Shown here one piece after another: positions 30,356 to 38,477 of a DNA stretch of 64,000 nucleotides. The translations under genes and the position numbers were made by a program. A model generated the notes under the pieces. That model searched no databases. It was not told the DNA's origin and saw only the letters and a program-made list of their open reading frames with translations. Every line of letters starts with the position of its first letter. The stretch's first letter is position 1. The DNA lies in NCBI GenBank assembly GCA_003220265.1, contig QHRW01000108.1, positions 28,944 through 92,943 of the forward strand, given 5' to 3'. The DNA comes from Candidatus Rokuibacteriota bacterium. Its GTDB lineage: Bacteria; Methylomirabilota; Methylomirabilia; Rokubacteriales; CSP1-6.

Positions 30356-31831
30356 ATGGCGACGCTGACGCTCGACCGTAAATCCGCGCTCCGGCGGGAG
30401 CTCGAGGCCATCGTGGGCCGGGGTGGGGTGCTGTCCGAGCCCGACGAGCTGCTCGTCTACGAGTCGGATGGCCTCACGCTCTTCCGCGCGCTCGCCGACT
30501 TCGTCGTCTTTCCGACCAGCGCCGAGCACGTCGCCGCGCTGGTGCGCGTGGCGCAGCGCGAGGGGATGCCGTTCGTGGCGCGCGGGGCGGGGACGGGGCT
30601 GTCGGGCGGCTGCCTGCCTTCGGAAGGCGGGCTGGTGATCTCGCTGATGCGGATGAACCGCGTCCTCGAGGTGGACTACGACAACCAGCTTGCCGTCGTG
30701 GAGCCCGGGCTCGTGAACCTGCATCTGTCGTGGGCCGTAGGGCCGCACGGCTACTACTACGCGCCCGATCCCTCCAGCCAGCAGGCGTGCACGATCGGCG
30801 GCAACATCGCCAACAACTCCGGCGGGCCGCACACGCTCAAATACGGCGTCACCGTCAATCACGTGCTCGGGCTCGAGGTCGTCATGCCCGACGGCGAGAT
30901 CGTCTGGCTCGGCGGCAAGACGCGCGATGCGCTCGGTTACGACCTGGCCGGCGTGTTCGTCGGCTCCGAAGGCACCTTCGGGATCGCCACGAAGATCGTC
31001 GTGAGGATCCTCCGAAAGCCGCAAGCGGTGAAGACCGTCCTCGCGGTGTTCGATCAGATCGAGCAGGCGTCGGCGGCGGTCTCCGCCATCATCGCGCGCG
31101 GTCTCGTGCCCGCCGCCGTCGAGATGATCGACCAGCTCACGATCCAGGCCGTCGAGGACGCCTTCGGCTGCGGCTATCCGCGCGACGCGGCGGCCGCGCT
31201 GCTGATCGAGGTGGACGGCCTGCGCGCCGGCATCGAGGCGCAGTGCGAGCGGATCGTCGACGCCTGCCGCCAGTCCGGCGCGCGCGAGGTCCGCGCGGCG
31301 GCCGACGAGGCCGAGCGCCAGCTTCTCTGGAAGGGCCGCAAGTCGGCCTTCGGCGCCTACGGCCGCGTGTCGCCCGCCTACATGGTGATGGACGGCGTCA
31401 TCCCCCGCACGAAGCTGCCCTACGTGCTCGGGCGGGTGAACGAGATCGTGGCCGCCCAGGGGTTGCGCGTCGGCAACGTGTTCCACGCCGGCGACGGCAA
31501 CCTGCACCCGAACATCCTCTACGACCCGCGCAAGCCCGGCGAGGAGGCGCGTGTCGTCGCCGCCGGCGCCGAGATCATGAAGATCTGCGCGGAGGTCGGC
31601 GGCTCGATCTCCGGCGAGCACGGCATCGGGCTCGAGAAATCGGACTTCATGCCGTTCATCTTCTCGGCGGCGGACCTCGCCTTCATGCAGCGGCTCAAGA
31701 CCGCGTTCAACCCCACGGGTCTCTGCAATCCCGGCAAGGTCTTCCCGACACGGAAGTCCTGTGGTGAGGCGGGGCCGGTGGCCTACCGGCCGCACCCCAT
31801 CGAAGAGCGGGGGCTGGCCCAGCGCTTCTGA
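30356..31831 (+). CDS. glcD: Glycolate oxidase FAD-linked subunit GlcD
   Basis: A 491-residue FAD-linked 2-hydroxyacid dehydrogenase subunit of the VAO/PCMH fold. It shows VARGAGTGLSGGCLPSEGGL, TIGGNIANNSGGPHTLKYG and FVGSEGTFGIATKI for FAD binding, then VFHAGDGNLHPNILYD and GSISGEHGIGLEK in the C-terminal substrate cap. It oxidises glycolate (or D-lactate) to the 2-oxoacid, passing electrons through GlcE and GlcF to the quinone pool. First gene of glcD-glcE-glcF; the downstream spacing is 2 nt. Confidence 0.9.
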   Translation: MATLTLDRKSALRRELEAIVGRGGVLSEPDELLVYESDGLTLFRALADFVVFPTSAEHVAALVRVAQREGMPFVARGAGTGLSGGCLPSEGGLVISLMRMNRVLEVDYDNQLAVVEPGLVNLHLSWAVGPHGYYYAPDPSSQQACTIGGNIANNSGGPHTLKYGVTVNHVLGLEVVMPDGEIVWLGGKTRDALGYDLAGVFVGSEGTFGIATKIVVRILRKPQAVKTVLAVFDQIEQASAAVSAIIARGLVPAAVEMIDQLTIQAVEDAFGCGYPRDAAAALLIEVDGLRAGIEAQCERIVDACRQSGAREVRAAADEAERQLLWKGRKSAFGAYGRVSPAYMVMDGVIPRTKLPYVLGRVNEIVAAQGLRVGNVFHAGDGNLHPNILYDPRKPGEEARVVAAGAEIMKICAEVGGSISGEHGIGLEKSDFMPFIFSAADLAFMQRLKTAFNPTGLCNPGKVFPTRKSCGEAGPVAYRPHPIEERGLAQRF

Positions 31832-31833
31832 GC

Positions 31834-33153
31834 GTGGGCGGCACTTCGGGCGTGCAAGGCCTGCTCGACAAGCTTCGCGCCACCGTCGGCGCGCCGAACG
31901 TCCTCACGGGCATCGACCTCTCGCCGTTCGTCGTGGAAGGGCGCACGCCCGACGTCGTCGTGTTGCCGGGCTCCGTCGGCGAGGTCGGCGCCGTCGTGCA
32001 GCAAGCCGCCGCGGCCAAGGTGCCGGTGACCCCGTGGGGCGGCGGCACCGCGGCGGCGGTCGGGGCGCCGCCCGCGCGCGTCGGGATCGTGCTCGCGCTC
32101 AAGCGGCTCGATCGCCTCGTCGAGCACGAGCCCGGCGATCTCACGGTGACGGCGGAGGCCGGTCTGACGCTGGAGGCGCTGCAGACGGCGCTGCGCGCAC
32201 GCGGGCAGTGGCTCTCGCTCGATCCGCCCGAGGCCGAGCGCGCCACCATCGGCGGGCTCATCGCCGCCAACGCGTCCGGCCCGCGACGTCATCTGTACGG
32301 CACCGTGCGCGATCTCCTCATCGGCGTCACCGTCGTCACGGCCGACGGCAGCGTCGTGCGCGGGGGCGGCAAGGTCGTGAAGAACGTGGCGGGCTACGAT
32401 CTGCCCAAGCTGTTCATCGGCTCCTACGGCACGCTCGGCATCGTGGTGGAGGCGACGTTCAAGCTGCGGCCGCTGCCGGAAGACGAGCGGCTCGTCGGCG
32501 TGACGTTCGATCGGCTCAAGGATGCCGGGGCCGCCGCGCGCGCCGTGCTCGCCGAGGACCTGATACCGAACGCGATCGAAATCCTCGACGCCGCCGCCGG
32601 CGCGCCGCTGGGCCTCGGCCCCGTGACGCTCGTCGTCGGCTTCGACGGCCTGCGCGAGCAGGTGGAGTTCCAGGCGAGCGCGCTGGCCGACATGACCGCT
32701 TCGCTGGGCGGCCGCCGGGCGACCACGCTGCCGGCCTCCGCGTGGACGCATCTGGCGGCGCCCGCCCGCGACGCGTTCGCCTCGCCCGGGGCCGTGATGA
32801 GCCTGAGCGTGCTGCCCACGATGGTGGCCGACACGATGGAGCAGGGAACGGAAGCCGCGCGCCGTCGGGGGCTGGCCAGCGCGTGGGCCGCGCACGCCGG
32901 CGTCGGCGCCGTCACGGGCGCCGTCGTCGCCGACCGCGAAGCGGCCACGGTGGCGGCCGTGCTCGCGGAGTGGCGCGTCATCGCGCGGGCCGCCGGCGGC
33001 CACGCGACGCTGGCGTGGGCGCCGCTGGCCGTGAAGTCGCAGGTGCCGGTGTGGGACGATCCCGGCCCGGCCGGCCGTATCATGCAGCACATCAAGGCGC
33101 AGCTCGATCCCAACAACGTGCTGAACCCCGGCCGCTTCGTGAGCGGGATCTGA
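31834..33153 (+). CDS. glcE: Glycolate oxidase FAD-binding subunit GlcE
   Basis: A 439-residue second flavoprotein subunit, a shortened GlcD homologue: VTPWGGGTAAAVGAPPARVG, ERATIGGLIAANASGPRRHL, KNVAGYDLPKLFIGSYGTLG and the C-terminal HIKAQLDPNNVLNPGRF. It begins at GTG 31834, two bases after the glcD stop, without its own ribosome-binding site, so it is translationally coupled. It is slightly longer than typical GlcE (~350), mostly through the middle region. Confidence 0.87.
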   Translation: MGGTSGVQGLLDKLRATVGAPNVLTGIDLSPFVVEGRTPDVVVLPGSVGEVGAVVQQAAAAKVPVTPWGGGTAAAVGAPPARVGIVLALKRLDRLVEHEPGDLTVTAEAGLTLEALQTALRARGQWLSLDPPEAERATIGGLIAANASGPRRHLYGTVRDLLIGVTVVTADGSVVRGGGKVVKNVAGYDLPKLFIGSYGTLGIVVEATFKLRPLPEDERLVGVTFDRLKDAGAAARAVLAEDLIPNAIEILDAAAGAPLGLGPVTLVVGFDGLREQVEFQASALADMTASLGGRRATTLPASAWTHLAAPARDAFASPGAVMSLSVLPTMVADTMEQGTEAARRRGLASAWAAHAGVGAVTGAVVADREAATVAAVLAEWRVIARAAGGHATLAWAPLAVKSQVPVWDDPGPAGRIMQHIKAQLDPNNVLNPGRFVSGI

Positions 33154-33163
33154 ACGGGAGACC

Positions 33164-34546
33164 ATGACTCACGCGACATCCGACACGCCGGCCTCGACGA
33201 GCCCGCTGGCGCTGCACGGCCTCAGCGTCGAGGGCGTGAACCAGTGCGTGCACTGCGGCCTCTGCCTCGCCTACTGTCCGACGTTCTCCGAGCTCGGGAC
33301 CGAGATGGACTCGCCGCGCGGCCGCATCTTCCTCATCAAGTCACTGGCCGAGGGCCGGATCGGCCTCAGCGACCCGACGGTCGAGCACCTCTCGCTCTGC
33401 CTCGACTGCCGGGCGTGCGAGACCGTATGCCCGGCCGGCGTGCCCTACGGGCGCCTGATCGAGGCGGCCAAGGCCGAGATCGAGCGCCAGCGCCCCGGCG
33501 GCGCCGCCCGGCGCGCGTTCCGCTGGCTGAACTTCGGCATGCTGCTCGGGAGCCCGCGCGTGCTGCGCGCCGCCGCCGCCGGCCTGCACTTCTACCAGGC
33601 GAGCGGCCTGCAGCGCCTCGTGCGGCGCAGCGGACTGACCCGCCTGCTGCCGGGCACGTTGCCGGCGTGGGAAGCGCTGCTGCCGCCGCTGCCGGCGGAC
33701 CGCGCGCCGCTGGCGCCCCTGACGCCCGCGGTGGGCGCCCGCCGCGCGCGGGTGGCGATGCTCACGGGCTGCGTGCAATCGGTGGTCTTCGGCGCCCACA
33801 ACCGCGCGACGGCGCGCGTGCTGGCGCGCAACGGGTGCGACGTGCTGGCGCCGCCGCAAGGCTGCTGCGGCGCGCTCAACGCGCACGGGGGCGATCACGC
33901 GCGCGCCGTCGAGATGGCCAAGCGCACGATCGAGACCTTCGAGGCGGCCGGCGCCGAGACGGTGGTCGTCAACACGTCGGGCTGCGGCGCGCACATGAAG
34001 GCCTACGGCGCGCTGCTCGCGAGCGAGCCGGGCTGGGCCGAGCGCGCCGCTCGCTTCGCGCGGACCGTGCAGGACATCAGCGAGTTCCTCGCCCAGGCTC
34101 CGCTGCGCGGACCGCTGGCGCCGGTGCCCATGACCGTGACATACCACGACCCGTGTCACGTCGTGCACGGCCAGAAGATCCGCCGCCAGCCGCGCGAGCT
34201 GCTCGCCCAGATCCCGGCCCTGCGCGTCGTTGACTTGCCGGAGTCCGACTGGTGCTGCGGCTCGGCCGGCATCTACAACCTCACGCAGCCGGAGATGGCC
34301 GACCGCCTGCTGCGGCGGAAGGTGCGCAACGTGGAGTCGACGAAGGCCGAGGCCGTCGTCACCGCCAACCCGGGCTGCATCCTGCAGATCCAGGCCGGCC
34401 TGCGCGCGGCGGGCCGCGACGTGCCGGTGCTCCACCTCGTCGAGATCCTCGACAAGGCCTATACCTCGGCGGGCGGCTCGACGGTGCCCTCCGATGCCTC
34501 CCCCAGGATCGATGGCGGCGGCAAAGTCGCCGCTCGAGCACGGTGA
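33164..34546 (+). CDS. glcF: Glycolate oxidase iron-sulfur subunit GlcF
   Basis: A 460-residue electron-transfer subunit. It has two 4Fe-4S motifs (CVHCGLCLAYCP and CLDCRACETVCPAGV) and two cysteine-rich CCG domains (GCCGALNAHGGDHAR; DWCCGSAGIYN), the layout of GlcF/HdrD-like proteins. ATG 33164 follows GGGAG. The family fold ends near VLHLVEILDKAY; the last ~28 residues (SAGGSTVPSDASP onward) are encoded by a copy of a dispersed intergenic repeat in reverse orientation and are probably an acquired tail. The stop overlaps the moaB start. Confidence 0.9.
   Translation: MTHATSDTPASTSPLALHGLSVEGVNQCVHCGLCLAYCPTFSELGTEMDSPRGRIFLIKSLAEGRIGLSDPTVEHLSLCLDCRACETVCPAGVPYGRLIEAAKAEIERQRPGGAARRAFRWLNFGMLLGSPRVLRAAAAGLHFYQASGLQRLVRRSGLTRLLPGTLPAWEALLPPLPADRAPLAPLTPAVGARRARVAMLTGCVQSVVFGAHNRATARVLARNGCDVLAPPQGCCGALNAHGGDHARAVEMAKRTIETFEAAGAETVVVNTSGCGAHMKAYGALLASEPGWAERAARFARTVQDISEFLAQAPLRGPLAPVPMTVTYHDPCHVVHGQKIRRQPRELLAQIPALRVVDLPESDWCCGSAGIYNLTQPEMADRLLRRKVRNVESTKAEAVVTANPGCILQIQAGLRAAGRDVPVLHLVEILDKAYTSAGGSTVPSDASPRIDGGGKVAARAR
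34466..34540 (-). repeat. Dispersed double-hairpin repeat, copy C (inside the glcF 3' end)
   Basis: Read on the reverse strand it follows the same order as copies A (41284) and B (55730): gctcgagcg, a G/C hairpin around TTTG (GGCGAC-TTT-GCCGCC, decayed), then ctgggggaggcatcggaggg and a second, decayed hairpin ending near gccga. It encodes the C-terminal tail of GlcF and ends 2 nt before the moaB start. Confidence 0.65.
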
Positions 34547-35064
34547 ATCAACCGCGGGCGTCGACTCCGGACGAGCACAAGGCGACGGCGCCGACCAGTG
34601 TCGGTTGCTTCGTGCTGACGGTCTCCGACACGAAGACGACCGACACGGATACCAGTGGCAAGATCATTCGTGACCTGCTGAGCGGCGCCGGCCATACCGT
34701 CGTCGGCTCGGCGATCGTGCGGGACGAGCCGGCGGACGTCACGCGCGTGGTGCGCGAGGCGTGCGCGGACGCGAGGGTACGGGTGGTGATCCTCACCGGC
34801 GGCACCGGCATCACCTCGCGCGACTCGACGTTCGAGGCCGTGTCGGCCCTGCTCGACAAGACGCTGCCCGGCTTCGGCGAGCTCTTCCGCGTGCTGTCCT
34901 TCCAGGACGTCGGCGCTGCCGCCATGCTCTCGCGCGCGCAGATGGGCATCCACGCCCGACGGATCGTGGTCTCGCTGCCTGGCTCGCCCAACGCCTGCCG
35001 CCTGGCGCTCGACAAGCTCCTGCTGCCCGAGCTGGGCCACCTCGTTCGCGAAGTCAGTCGCTGA
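34543..35064 (+). CDS. moaB: Molybdenum cofactor biosynthesis protein MoaB
   Basis: A 173-residue MogA/MoaB-fold protein. GTG 34543 overlaps the glcF stop (GTGA). Visible are VLTVSDTKTTDTDTSGKII, the pterin-site RVVILTGGTGITSRDSTFEA and VSLPGSPNACRLALDKLLLP. It binds molybdopterin and adenylylates it in cofactor synthesis. A ~30-residue N-terminal extension (NQPRASTPDEHKA) precedes the fold. The rhodanese-MoeB gene at 38478 belongs to the same pathway, and the CoxL-type enzyme at 50916 is a likely client. Confidence 0.87.
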   Translation: MNQPRASTPDEHKATAPTSVGCFVLTVSDTKTTDTDTSGKIIRDLLSGAGHTVVGSAIVRDEPADVTRVVREACADARVRVVILTGGTGITSRDSTFEAVSALLDKTLPGFGELFRVLSFQDVGAAAMLSRAQMGIHARRIVVSLPGSPNACRLALDKLLLPELGHLVREVSR

Positions 35065-35085
35065 GGGCCGGTCGGGCCGCCGCGC

Positions 35086-35091
35086 TATACT
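35086..35091 (+). promoter_or_regulatory. -10 element of the HtrA protease gene
   Basis: TATACT, followed by a ~26-nt leader that ends in a strong AAGGAGG five bases before the ATG at 35124. This is a conventional leadered promoter, in contrast to the leaderless type seen elsewhere in the window. Confidence 0.45.
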
Positions 35092-35123
35092 GGGTTGCCT
35101 GCTTCATCTCCAAGGAGGTCGGT

Positions 35124-36203
35124 ATGCCGGGCTCGCGTCGTGTCGTGCCGCTCGTGCTCGCTCTCGTGATCGCGCTGCTCGCGCCGGTGGGCGTGCCGCT
35201 CGGCGCCGAGGAGGCGACGTACTGGCGCGAGGATACGACGATCACGCCGGCCCCCGAGCTGAGCCGCTTCAACACGCTCCTGGCCGACCTGGCCGAGCAG
35301 CTCAAGCCCGCGCTGGTGCACATCCGCGCGCGGCGCCCGGTGGGCAAGGACAAGGACGACGACTCGGAGCCGCGCCGCAGCAGCGGCTCGGGCTTTCTCA
35401 TCGATCCCAGCGGGCTCATCGTCACCAACGCCCACGTCGTGGAGGACGCCGACTACCTGCAAGTCCGGCTGGCCGACGGCCGGCGCTTCACGGGCAAGGT
35501 GGTCGGGCAGGACAGCCGGGTCGATCTCGCGCTCGTCCGCATCGAGGGCGCCACGAAGCTGCCGACGCTGCCGATCGGCGACTCCAACCGCCTGCGCGTG
35601 GGCGAGTTCGTGATGGCGCTCGGGCATCCGTTCGGGCTCGAGCAGTCGGTCTCGTTCGGCATCGTCAGCCGCAAGGGCGCGCCGTTGACGGTGGCCGCGC
35701 CGGGCTTCGACTTCATCCAGACCGACGCCGCGATCAACCCCGGCAATTCCGGCGGGCCGCTCGTGAACATGGCCGGCCAGGTCATCGGCGTCAACAGCAT
35801 GGCCGCGCGCAATGGCTCGATCGGCTTCGCCATTCCGTCCAACCTCGTGAAGCTGCTGGTGCCCCAGCTCGCCACCAAGGGCAAGGTGGAGTGGGGCTGG
35901 CTGGGCGTGTCCATCGCCGAGATCGGCGAGGACGACCTCGATCGCCTCAAGCTGACCGAGGCCAAGGGCGTGCTCGTGCGCGGCGTGATGCCCGGGGAGC
36001 CGGCCGACCGCGGCGGGCTGAAGGCCGACGACGTGCTCATCGCGCTCGACGGCACGCCGCTCGACGCGCCGCGCGACCTTCAGCGCGTGGTGTCGACGAC
36101 GCCCGTCGGCACGGTCGTGCGCGTGATGCTGCTGCGCGCCGGCGAGAAGAAAGAGGTCCAGGTCACGATCGGCCGCTACAAGGAGCGCGAGGAGAAGAAG
36201 TAA
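35124..36203 (+). CDS. HtrA/DegP-type serine protease with one PDZ domain
   Basis: A 359-residue periplasmic protease. Signal peptide at residues 1-27 (VLALVIALLAPVGVPLGA). The catalytic triad is intact: H104 (VTNAHVVED), D134 (SRVDLALV) and S209 (NPGNSGGPL). One C-terminal PDZ domain (~260-345) has GWLGVSIAEI and GLKADDVLIALDG. It degrades misfolded envelope proteins. A catalytically dead relative is encoded at 42386. Confidence 0.9.
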   Translation: MPGSRRVVPLVLALVIALLAPVGVPLGAEEATYWREDTTITPAPELSRFNTLLADLAEQLKPALVHIRARRPVGKDKDDDSEPRRSSGSGFLIDPSGLIVTNAHVVEDADYLQVRLADGRRFTGKVVGQDSRVDLALVRIEGATKLPTLPIGDSNRLRVGEFVMALGHPFGLEQSVSFGIVSRKGAPLTVAAPGFDFIQTDAAINPGNSGGPLVNMAGQVIGVNSMAARNGSIGFAIPSNLVKLLVPQLATKGKVEWGWLGVSIAEIGEDDLDRLKLTEAKGVLVRGVMPGEPADRGGLKADDVLIALDGTPLDAPRDLQRVVSTTPVGTVVRVMLLRAGEKKEVQVTIGRYKEREEKK

Positions 36204-36210
36204 GCGCCGC

Positions 36211-36711
36211 TCAGGCCCGCGCGCGCGGCGCCGCCAGGGCCGCCAGCGTGGCGCGCGCCCACGGCGCGGTCAGGTCGGGGGGCGGCGCGTAGCGGATCGG
36301 CTCGGTGATACGCATCCCGGCTTCCCAGCCGGTGGCGGCGTCCTCCCGCACCTCCTGCACCTCGAGCAGGAAGAATCCCAGTCCGAACGACTCCCCCCCG
36401 TCCACCGGCAGCGGCCCGTCCAGGCGCCCCAGCTTCACGTAGACGACGGCGTCCGGCTCGGCCAGGATGAGCGTGCCGGCCCCCCGCTCGGCCAGGTTAC
36501 GGGCGCTGCTGCTGCGCGCCTGGATGACGAGCCCGACCGTGCCGGCATCGTAGGCGCGAATCTCCAGGTAGGACGCCAGCATGGGATGCGGCCGGCCCTC
36601 GGGGTCCACGGTCACGAAGGGCAGCACCACCCCCAGCCGCGCTTCGAGGTCCTGCTGGCTCAGCCGCTCGACGAGTGCGACCGACAGGCGCGTGCCCGTG
36701 ACACGCGTCAT
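36211..36711 (-). CDS. PNPOx-like flavin/FMN-binding split-barrel protein
   Basis: A 166-residue small beta-barrel protein with the pyridoxamine-phosphate-oxidase-like outline: PFVTVDPEGRPHPMLASYLE, VGLVIQARSSSARNLAERG and LILAEPDAVVYVKLG in the family's strand order. Such proteins bind FMN, F420 or heme and reduce small molecules; key flavin contacts cannot be assigned by eye. ATG 36711 lacks a clear ribosome-binding site. It converges on the HtrA gene, with 7 nt between stops. Confidence 0.55.
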   Translation of the reverse strand: MTRVTGTRLSVALVERLSQQDLEARLGVVLPFVTVDPEGRPHPMLASYLEIRAYDAGTVGLVIQARSSSARNLAERGAGTLILAEPDAVVYVKLGRLDGPLPVDGGESFGLGFFLLEVQEVREDAATGWEAGMRITEPIRYAPPPDLTAPWARATLAALAAPRARA

Positions 36712-36825
36712 GGCACCGAGACGACCAATCGCGTCAGCGCGGCACCGGTCGGGGAAGCCGTCCGCAGTCGTGGCGGGGATTTGGCGCAGTGAGCGGCTTG
36801 GTCTTGCCCTTGCACCCGGGCTGCA

Positions 36826-36842
36826 CGATCCGCTTCGGATCG
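36826..36842. repeat. Perfect 7-bp hairpin in an otherwise gene-poor gap
   Basis: CGATCCG-CTT-CGGATCG. It lies in the 36712-37110 gap between two leftward genes and ahead of a possible 20-residue membrane peptide. There is no U-tract. Apart from this hairpin, the peptide frame and a gene relic, the gap shows nothing recognisable. Confidence 0.45.
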
Positions 36843-36874
36843 GCGCTCCGCAACTCGGCAAAGGACAGCGGTCA

Positions 36875-36937
36875 TGGCGAATCTCGGCTGGTGGCTCTTC
36901 GTGGTCGTGGCAGTGATGTTCTCGATGGCTCGGTAGG
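36875..36937 (+). CDS. Possible 20-residue membrane peptide
   Basis: ATG-TAG frame reading MANLGWWLFVVVAVMFSMAR, one hydrophobic helix with polar ends. AAAGGA lies ~9 nt upstream at a suitable distance. It faces away from its neighbours in the 36712-37110 gap. Too short for codon statistics, and no family recognised. Confidence 0.3.
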
Positions 36938-36946
36938 CTCCCCAAA

Positions 36947-37109
36947 TCATTCGCCGGGTTCGACACCACCCCGGCTGAGGATCTCTCGAGCGCCCGGCGT
37001 CGCCAGCGCGGCCAGAAAGGCCCCGGCGGCCTCGGGCGCCGGTGCGTTGGCCAGCGCGTCCAGCCCTTCCCCGAACACCCCCGGTGACAAGCCCGGCGAG
37101 CCCGGCCAT
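36947..37109 (-). pseudogene. C-terminal relic of a periplasmic solute-binding protein
   Basis: The reverse frame from GTG 37078 reads VFGEGLDALANAPAPEAAGA then FLAALATPGAREILSRGGVE, matching the last helix of molybdate/sulfate-type (ModA-like) solute-binding proteins. An ATG at 37109 (MAGLAGLVTG) joins this frame only after a one-base shift in the C5/G5 run near 37080. It directly follows the dehydrogenase stop. It is probably a broken remnant rather than an expressed gene. Confidence 0.4.
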
Positions 37110-37110
37110 C

Positions 37111-38076
37111 TCAGTAACCGCGCGCGCGGTCGACGACCTGCGTCAGCGGACGCCCGGCGACGAAGCGGGCGAGGTTGTCGCGCCAGAGCGCGGCCACGAG
37201 CGTGTCGCGCTGCGGGTGCAGGCCGCCGATGTGGGGCAGGACGACGATGCCGGGTGTGGTCCAGAAGCCGTGCTCGGTTGGCAGCGGCTCGGCGGCGAAC
37301 ACGTCGAGCACGGCGCCGGCGATGCGACGCTCGCGCACGGCCGCGACGAGATCGGCGTCCACGACGAGGTCCCCGCGGCCGAAGTTGAGCAGGAACGCGC
37401 TCGGCTTCATGGCGGCCAGCGCGGTCTTGTCCACGATCCCGCGCGTGTCCGCCGTTGAGGGCAGCAGGAGCAGCACGTAGTCCGACTCGGCGAGTACGCG
37501 CGCCGTCTCGGCGGGCGGATGCACGCGCGCCACGCCGGGCAGCGGCGTGGGCTCGCGCTTGGTGCCGATCACGCGCATGCCCAGGCTGCTGGTCAGCCGG
37601 GCCACCTCGGCGCCGATCGCCCCGAGCCCGAGGATGCCGAGCGTGGCGCCCGCCAGCGTGGGATTGATGCGGCGGCGCCACCGGCGCTCGGCCTGGTCGA
37701 GGACGATCGAGGCCAGATCCTTGGCGCAGAGGAACAGGCCGGCCAGGATGTGCTCCGACATCTGCACACGGTGCGTGCCGCGCGCGCACGTGAGCGTGGC
37801 CTGCGGCGGGACGTCGGGGCCGAGCCACTGCTCGCAGCCGCCGGTGAGCGACTGGATCCAGCGCAGGCGCGGCGCCCGGGCCGCGAGGCGCGCGGGCGGC
37901 CGCCAGGCCAGCAAGGCGTCGGCGCGCGCCAGCAGCGCATCGGGCGGATCCGACTTCAGCGGGGTGGTGAGCAGCTCCACGGACGACGCGAGCCCGGCCT
38001 CCTGCGCCGCGCGCAGGTAGTCACCCGGCTCATCGAGCCACAGCAGAACCGTATTTTTAGATGGGGGCCCCGACAT
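37111..38076 (-). CDS. D-2-hydroxyacid dehydrogenase (NAD(P)-dependent)
   Basis: A 321-residue oxidoreductase. The NAD site is GATLGILGLGAIGAEVARLT; catalytic residues lie in LLNFGRGDLVVDADLV (Arg), DVFAAEPLP (Glu) and LPHIGG (His). The substrate N-terminal part has WIQSLTGGCEQWL. It interconverts 2-oxoacids and D-2-hydroxyacids. The start codon ATG 38076 lies in the loop of a GGGGCC-ATGTC-GGGGCCCC hairpin at the edge of the tandem array. No other in-frame start is convincing, so the array may have replaced the native upstream region. Confidence 0.85.
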   Translation of the reverse strand: MSGPPSKNTVLLWLDEPGDYLRAAQEAGLASSVELLTTPLKSDPPDALLARADALLAWRPPARLAARAPRLRWIQSLTGGCEQWLGPDVPPQATLTCARGTHRVQMSEHILAGLFLCAKDLASIVLDQAERRWRRRINPTLAGATLGILGLGAIGAEVARLTSSLGMRVIGTKREPTPLPGVARVHPPAETARVLAESDYVLLLLPSTADTRGIVDKTALAAMKPSAFLLNFGRGDLVVDADLVAAVRERRIAGAVLDVFAAEPLPTEHGFWTTPGIVVLPHIGGLHPQRDTLVAALWRDNLARFVAGRPLTQVVDRARGY

Positions 38077-38086
38077 GGCCCCCAAG

Positions 38087-38472
38087 CCCCCAGGGCTCGG
38101 CAGCGCCCCGGCGCAGCCGTGGCGCTCCTCGATGTTCCGACCTGGCCCGCAAGCCCCAGGGCTCGGCAGCGCCCCGGCGCAGCCGTGGCGCTCCTCGATG
38201 TTCCGACCTGGCGCGCAAGCCCCAACGCTCGGCAGCGCCCCGGCGGGGCGGTGGCGCTCCTCGATGTTCCGACCTGGCCCGCACGCCCCAGGGCTCGGCA
38301 GCGCCCCGGCGCAGCCGTGGCGTTCCTCGATGTTCCGACCTGGCGCGCAAGCCCCGACGCTCGGCAGCGCCCCGGCGGAGCGGTGGCGCTCCTCGATGTT
38401 CCGACCTGGCGCGCAAGCCCCGACGCTCGGCAGCGCCCCGGCGGAGCGGTGGCGCTCCTCGATGTTCCGACA
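38087..38472. repeat. Tandem array, six copies of a 66-bp hairpin unit
   Basis: The word gctcggcagcgccccgg recurs at 38095, 38161, 38227, 38293, 38359 and 38425: an exact 66-bp period. Units fall into sequence variants (caggg...gcagccg versus c(a/g)acg...gg(a/g)gcgg). On the reverse strand each can fold as AGCGCC-A-CGGC-TGC-GCCG-G-GGCGCT, a strong hairpin that is partly weakened in some units. There are no unique spacers. It fills the space between the UGA-containing moeB gene and the dehydrogenase. As 66 is a multiple of 3, all copies stay in one frame (RNIEERHRSAGALPS unit), but no start or family supports coding. Confidence 0.85.
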
Positions 38473-38477
38473 GGGAT

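Noticed and set aside
38087..38472. CRISPR array
   Set aside because: Repeats are directly contiguous with a fixed 66-bp period and no unique spacers; no cas genes nearby.
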